NCBI GenBank assembly: GCA_012840245.1
Contig: DULR01000055.1
Location: 32,877-96,876, forward strand
DNA from: Clostridiaceae bacterium
GTDB taxonomy: Bacteria; Bacillota; Clostridia; DSM-8532
DNA length: 64,000 nucleotides
Reading direction: 5' to 3'
The notes below the pieces were generated by a model, which did no database searches, was not told where the DNA came from, and saw only the letters and a program-made list of their open reading frames with translations. This document shows positions 62,481-64,000 of this stretch, piece by piece; position 1 is the first letter of the stretch; the number at the start of each line of letters is the position of its first letter. The position numbers were made by a program, and so were the translations under genes.

Positions 62481-63218
62481 TCAGACCACTATTTTTTCAA
62501 CACCTATGGCAACGACCACTCCATCTTCCGACTCGGCATAAAAACCTACCAGATATCTCTCCGAACTGAATTCGACTTTATATACCATAAGCCAGAGATC
62601 ATCTTCCTCGCTGTAGGTTTTTGAGCACGGCTGTCCGAATATTCTTTCAGCTGTTTTGACAGAATCGCCTATTTTAAAATCCCCAAATCTGTATGGGTCC
62701 CTGACGAATATTTTTATTACCTTCCTGTCTCCCAATTGTGTTATATACGTTATATCGCTGTAAATATATGCATCTGAACCATAAAACACTTCCTGGTGTT
62801 CAGGCTCTCCCATTCTCTCAAAAATCTCATCGATATCCCTGCCAAGATCATTTACAACATTTATGTTGTCAGCACCTGCTACCTTCATTTCATCGAGCTT
62901 CAGAAAATCGCAGGAATCATATTCATCCTCATGAGCATCGTGATCTATGCTGTTATTGATATAGATATCAGATGGGATCGGGTCCCTGGCTTCATCGCCA
63001 TCGGCTGTTGCCGGCGGAGTTTGAATGTCCGAATCAGTTTCTTTTGGGGTTTCCGGAGTGGAAGGAGTGGCCGGAACTGATGCGGAGGTTTGTGTCCCGT
63101 CGGGCTTCTGGACCTTTTCCAGACCCGGATTTGTGATAACATTGGCAATCAAAACCGCTGCTGTAACAACCAGTATTATTCCTGATAGAATAAAGAATGC
63201 AACGTTCTTTTTACTCAT
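62481..63218 (-). CDS. Membrane-anchored protein of unknown function
   Basis: A 245-residue protein with one N-terminal membrane segment (about residues 7-27: VAFFILSGIILVVTAAVLIANVI), a Pro/Thr/Glu/Ser-rich linker (about 35-80), then a folded domain. That domain has two similar halves: VVNDLGRDIDEIFERMGEPEHQEVFYG and FKIGDSVKTAERIFGQPCSKTYS, a pattern seen in small beta-alpha lipoprotein domains where a GxP turn follows an amphipathic helix. The bulk is likely outside the membrane. I do not recognise a named family. AAAGGAGTGAAATAA precedes the ATG. Confidence 0.6.
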   Translation of the reverse strand: MSKKNVAFFILSGIILVVTAAVLIANVITNPGLEKVQKPDGTQTSASVPATPSTPETPKETDSDIQTPPATADGDEARDPIPSDIYINNSIDHDAHEDEYDSCDFLKLDEMKVAGADNINVVNDLGRDIDEIFERMGEPEHQEVFYGSDAYIYSDITYITQLGDRKVIKIFVRDPYRFGDFKIGDSVKTAERIFGQPCSKTYSEEDDLWLMVYKVEFSSERYLVGFYAESEDGVVVAIGVEKIVV

Positions 63219-63504
63219 TTATTTCACTCCTTTTATCGCAAAATCCTAAAGGAGTACACTACAAGAATTTAAGACTGTTTTCTGCTATAAAATTAGATGT
63301 TTCAAACTAATCTCTCCATGATAAAAGAGATATGTTCGGATTAAACATACGACTAAAAAACATTTTAATCATTTCCCTGTATGTGGAAATACTATCATTC
63401 TTAATATAATCATACTATTAAGTATATTTCAATAAAATAAAAAACCGATGTCTAAAATAAGTGTAGAGATCCTGAATACAATACCCACATCTCCTCGGAT
63501 TATG
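63219..63504. other. AT-rich non-coding stretch
   Basis: Between the unknown membrane protein and the CRISPR remnant. Contains no ORF and no recognisable cas sequence. It would be the trailer side of the array if the array is read on the minus strand. Confidence 0.5.
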
Positions 63505-63662
63505 TTTTGATCTATTCTCTCCGTTAGGAGAGAGACCCGGCACCCAGGTGCTATTGTCAGAACCACATGATTTTCAATCCACTCTCTCCGTGAGGAGAGA
63601 GACGTTTCTGAGTCTTCATCCTGTCGAACACCGTTGATATTTCAATCCACTCTCTCCGTGAG
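63505..63662 (-). CRISPR. Type I-C-like CRISPR remnant, two spacers
   Basis: Two full and one broken copy of a 32-base repeat. Minus-strand form GTCTCTCTCCTCACGGAGAG...TGGATTGAAA ends in the GTGGATTGAAA typical of type I-C repeats. Copies: 63505-63536 (degenerate at its distal part), 63572-63603 (reference), 63640-63662 (cut after 23 bases). Spacers are 35 (63537-63571) and 36 bases (63604-63639). The degenerate copy marks the trailer end, so the leader lay beyond 63662, where IS sequence now begins. No cas genes are in the window. Confidence 0.82.
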
Positions 63663-64000
63663 TGTTATTCACTTGTGATAATGTCACCTTAAGATTCACT
63701 TGAGAAAATGTCACTTTGTATTAAACTAAAAAACATGAAAGAAGGATTAATAACATTGACTCAAAAACAATTGAAAACCTTTAAGGTTATCAACAGTTTC
63801 ATTGACAAGTCTATCACAAGGCAACAAGCCGCAGAGCTATTAGGTCTTTCTACCCGCCAGATCACACGTTTAAAGAAAGACTAACTATTAAAAGTCAAGC
63901 CCTAAAATGAATTATTTTGAATGGACTGCAGAAGTGTATTTCAGAAAAAATTGAACCTTGATAATTGCATGATAAATAGAGCACCCCAAGGAGCTGCTCA
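63663..64000 (+). mobile_element. IS1202/ISNCY-like insertion element, left end (truncated or continuing past the window)
   Basis: Starts inside the third CRISPR repeat. Two 20-base direct repeats, TTCACTTGTGATAATGTCAC (63668-63687) and TTCACTTGAGAAAATGTCAC (63695-63714), with 2 differences, lie at its edge, as subterminal sites of this transposon group do. A short ORF for the transposase N-terminus follows. The sequence after 63884 has no clear continuation of the transposase and ends in a GAGCACCCC...GAGCTGCTC imperfect inverted repeat. Confidence 0.6.
63735..63884 (+). pseudogene. Transposase N-terminal fragment (ISNCY/IS1202-type helix-turn-helix)
   Basis: Too short for the ORF track. 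ATG at 63735 reads MKEGLITLTQKQLKTFKVIN, then SFIDKSITRQQAAELLGLST and RQITRLKKD before TAA. The segment (x-VI--x-D-x-x-I-T-R-x-x-AA-x-LLGLS-x-RQ-x-x-RL) is the first helix-turn-helix of ISNCY/IS1202-type transposases. The catalytic domain does not follow, so the gene is truncated or frameshifted. Confidence 0.65.

Overview
The window reads as a chromosomal segment of a Clostridia-type member of the Bacillota. Grounds: moderate GC by eye, strong GGAGG-type ribosome binding sites with some TTG and GTG starts, YesM/YesN-type two-component genes, LplA/LplB/YtcP-type sugar importers, and the TIGR03960 radical SAM / DUF2344 / RNase G gene trio. Most of the window is glycan import and catabolism, transcribed as operons that each carry their own AraC, LacI, GntR or two-component regulator. 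Housekeeping genes lie between them: NAD kinase (cut by the left edge), an inositol-monophosphatase family enzyme, PRPP synthetase, RNase G and SerC. No rRNA or tRNA genes were seen.

Layout. 1-4.6 kb: NAD kinase 5' end, SuhB-like phosphatase, a GNAT-Rnk fusion protein, and several decayed genes, including an AraC regulator and a Gfo/Idh/MocA oxidoreductase that a deletion has joined out of frame. 4.8-10.6 kb (minus): sensor kinase, substrate-binding protein, two permeases and response regulator. 10.7-14.1 kb (minus): zinc-ribbon membrane protein, condensation-like acyltransferase, PRPP synthetase. 14.4-21.7 kb (plus): AraC regulator, LplB/YtcP/LplA-type importer, BadF/BadG-type sugar kinase and GH4 glycosidase. 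22-24.2 kb: DUF4838 protein and the C-terminal relic of a GH8 gene. 24.3-27.6 kb: sugar nucleotidyltransferase, NahK-like kinase and GalE. 27.7-31.7 kb: two AraC regulators flanking a DUF4965/DUF1793 enzyme. 31.8-45.8 kb: two polygalactosaminidase (GH114)-like secreted proteins, one broken, with an importer, an oxidoreductase, a LacI regulator, and an amino-sugar operon (SIS deaminase-like, ROK kinase, PIG-L deacetylase) next to a GntR/NagR-type regulator and a clear palindromic operator. 45.9-49.7 kb: RNase G, DUF2344 and TIGR03960 genes. 50-59.3 kb (minus): ribose/galactose-type importer, two zinc dehydrogenases, a hydroxyacyl/gulonate-type dehydrogenase, a beta-propeller lactonase and a LacI regulator. 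59.7-63.2 kb: orphan soluble histidine kinase, GNAT, SerC and an anchored unknown protein. 63.5-64 kb: a leaderless type I-C-like CRISPR remnant broken by an IS1202/ISNCY-like element.

How the genes may work together. The 31.8-45.8 kb block can be read as one polymer-to-cytoplasm route for a galactosamine- or glucosamine-rich glycan: secreted GH114-type cleavage, ABC import, deacetylation, phosphorylation, deamination. The 50-59 kb operon looks like an oxidative (dehydrogenase plus lactonase) route for an imported sugar or polyol with no kinase in sight. The 15.7-21.7 kb operon pairs an ABC importer with a GH4 enzyme, a family that often needs phosphorylated glycosides, and the sugar kinase between them could supply the phosphate. 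All three are inferences from gene content.

The segment also holds many short palindromic repeats at gene ends, a 236-bp nested inverted-repeat element, and several gene fragments, so it appears to have been rearranged repeatedly.
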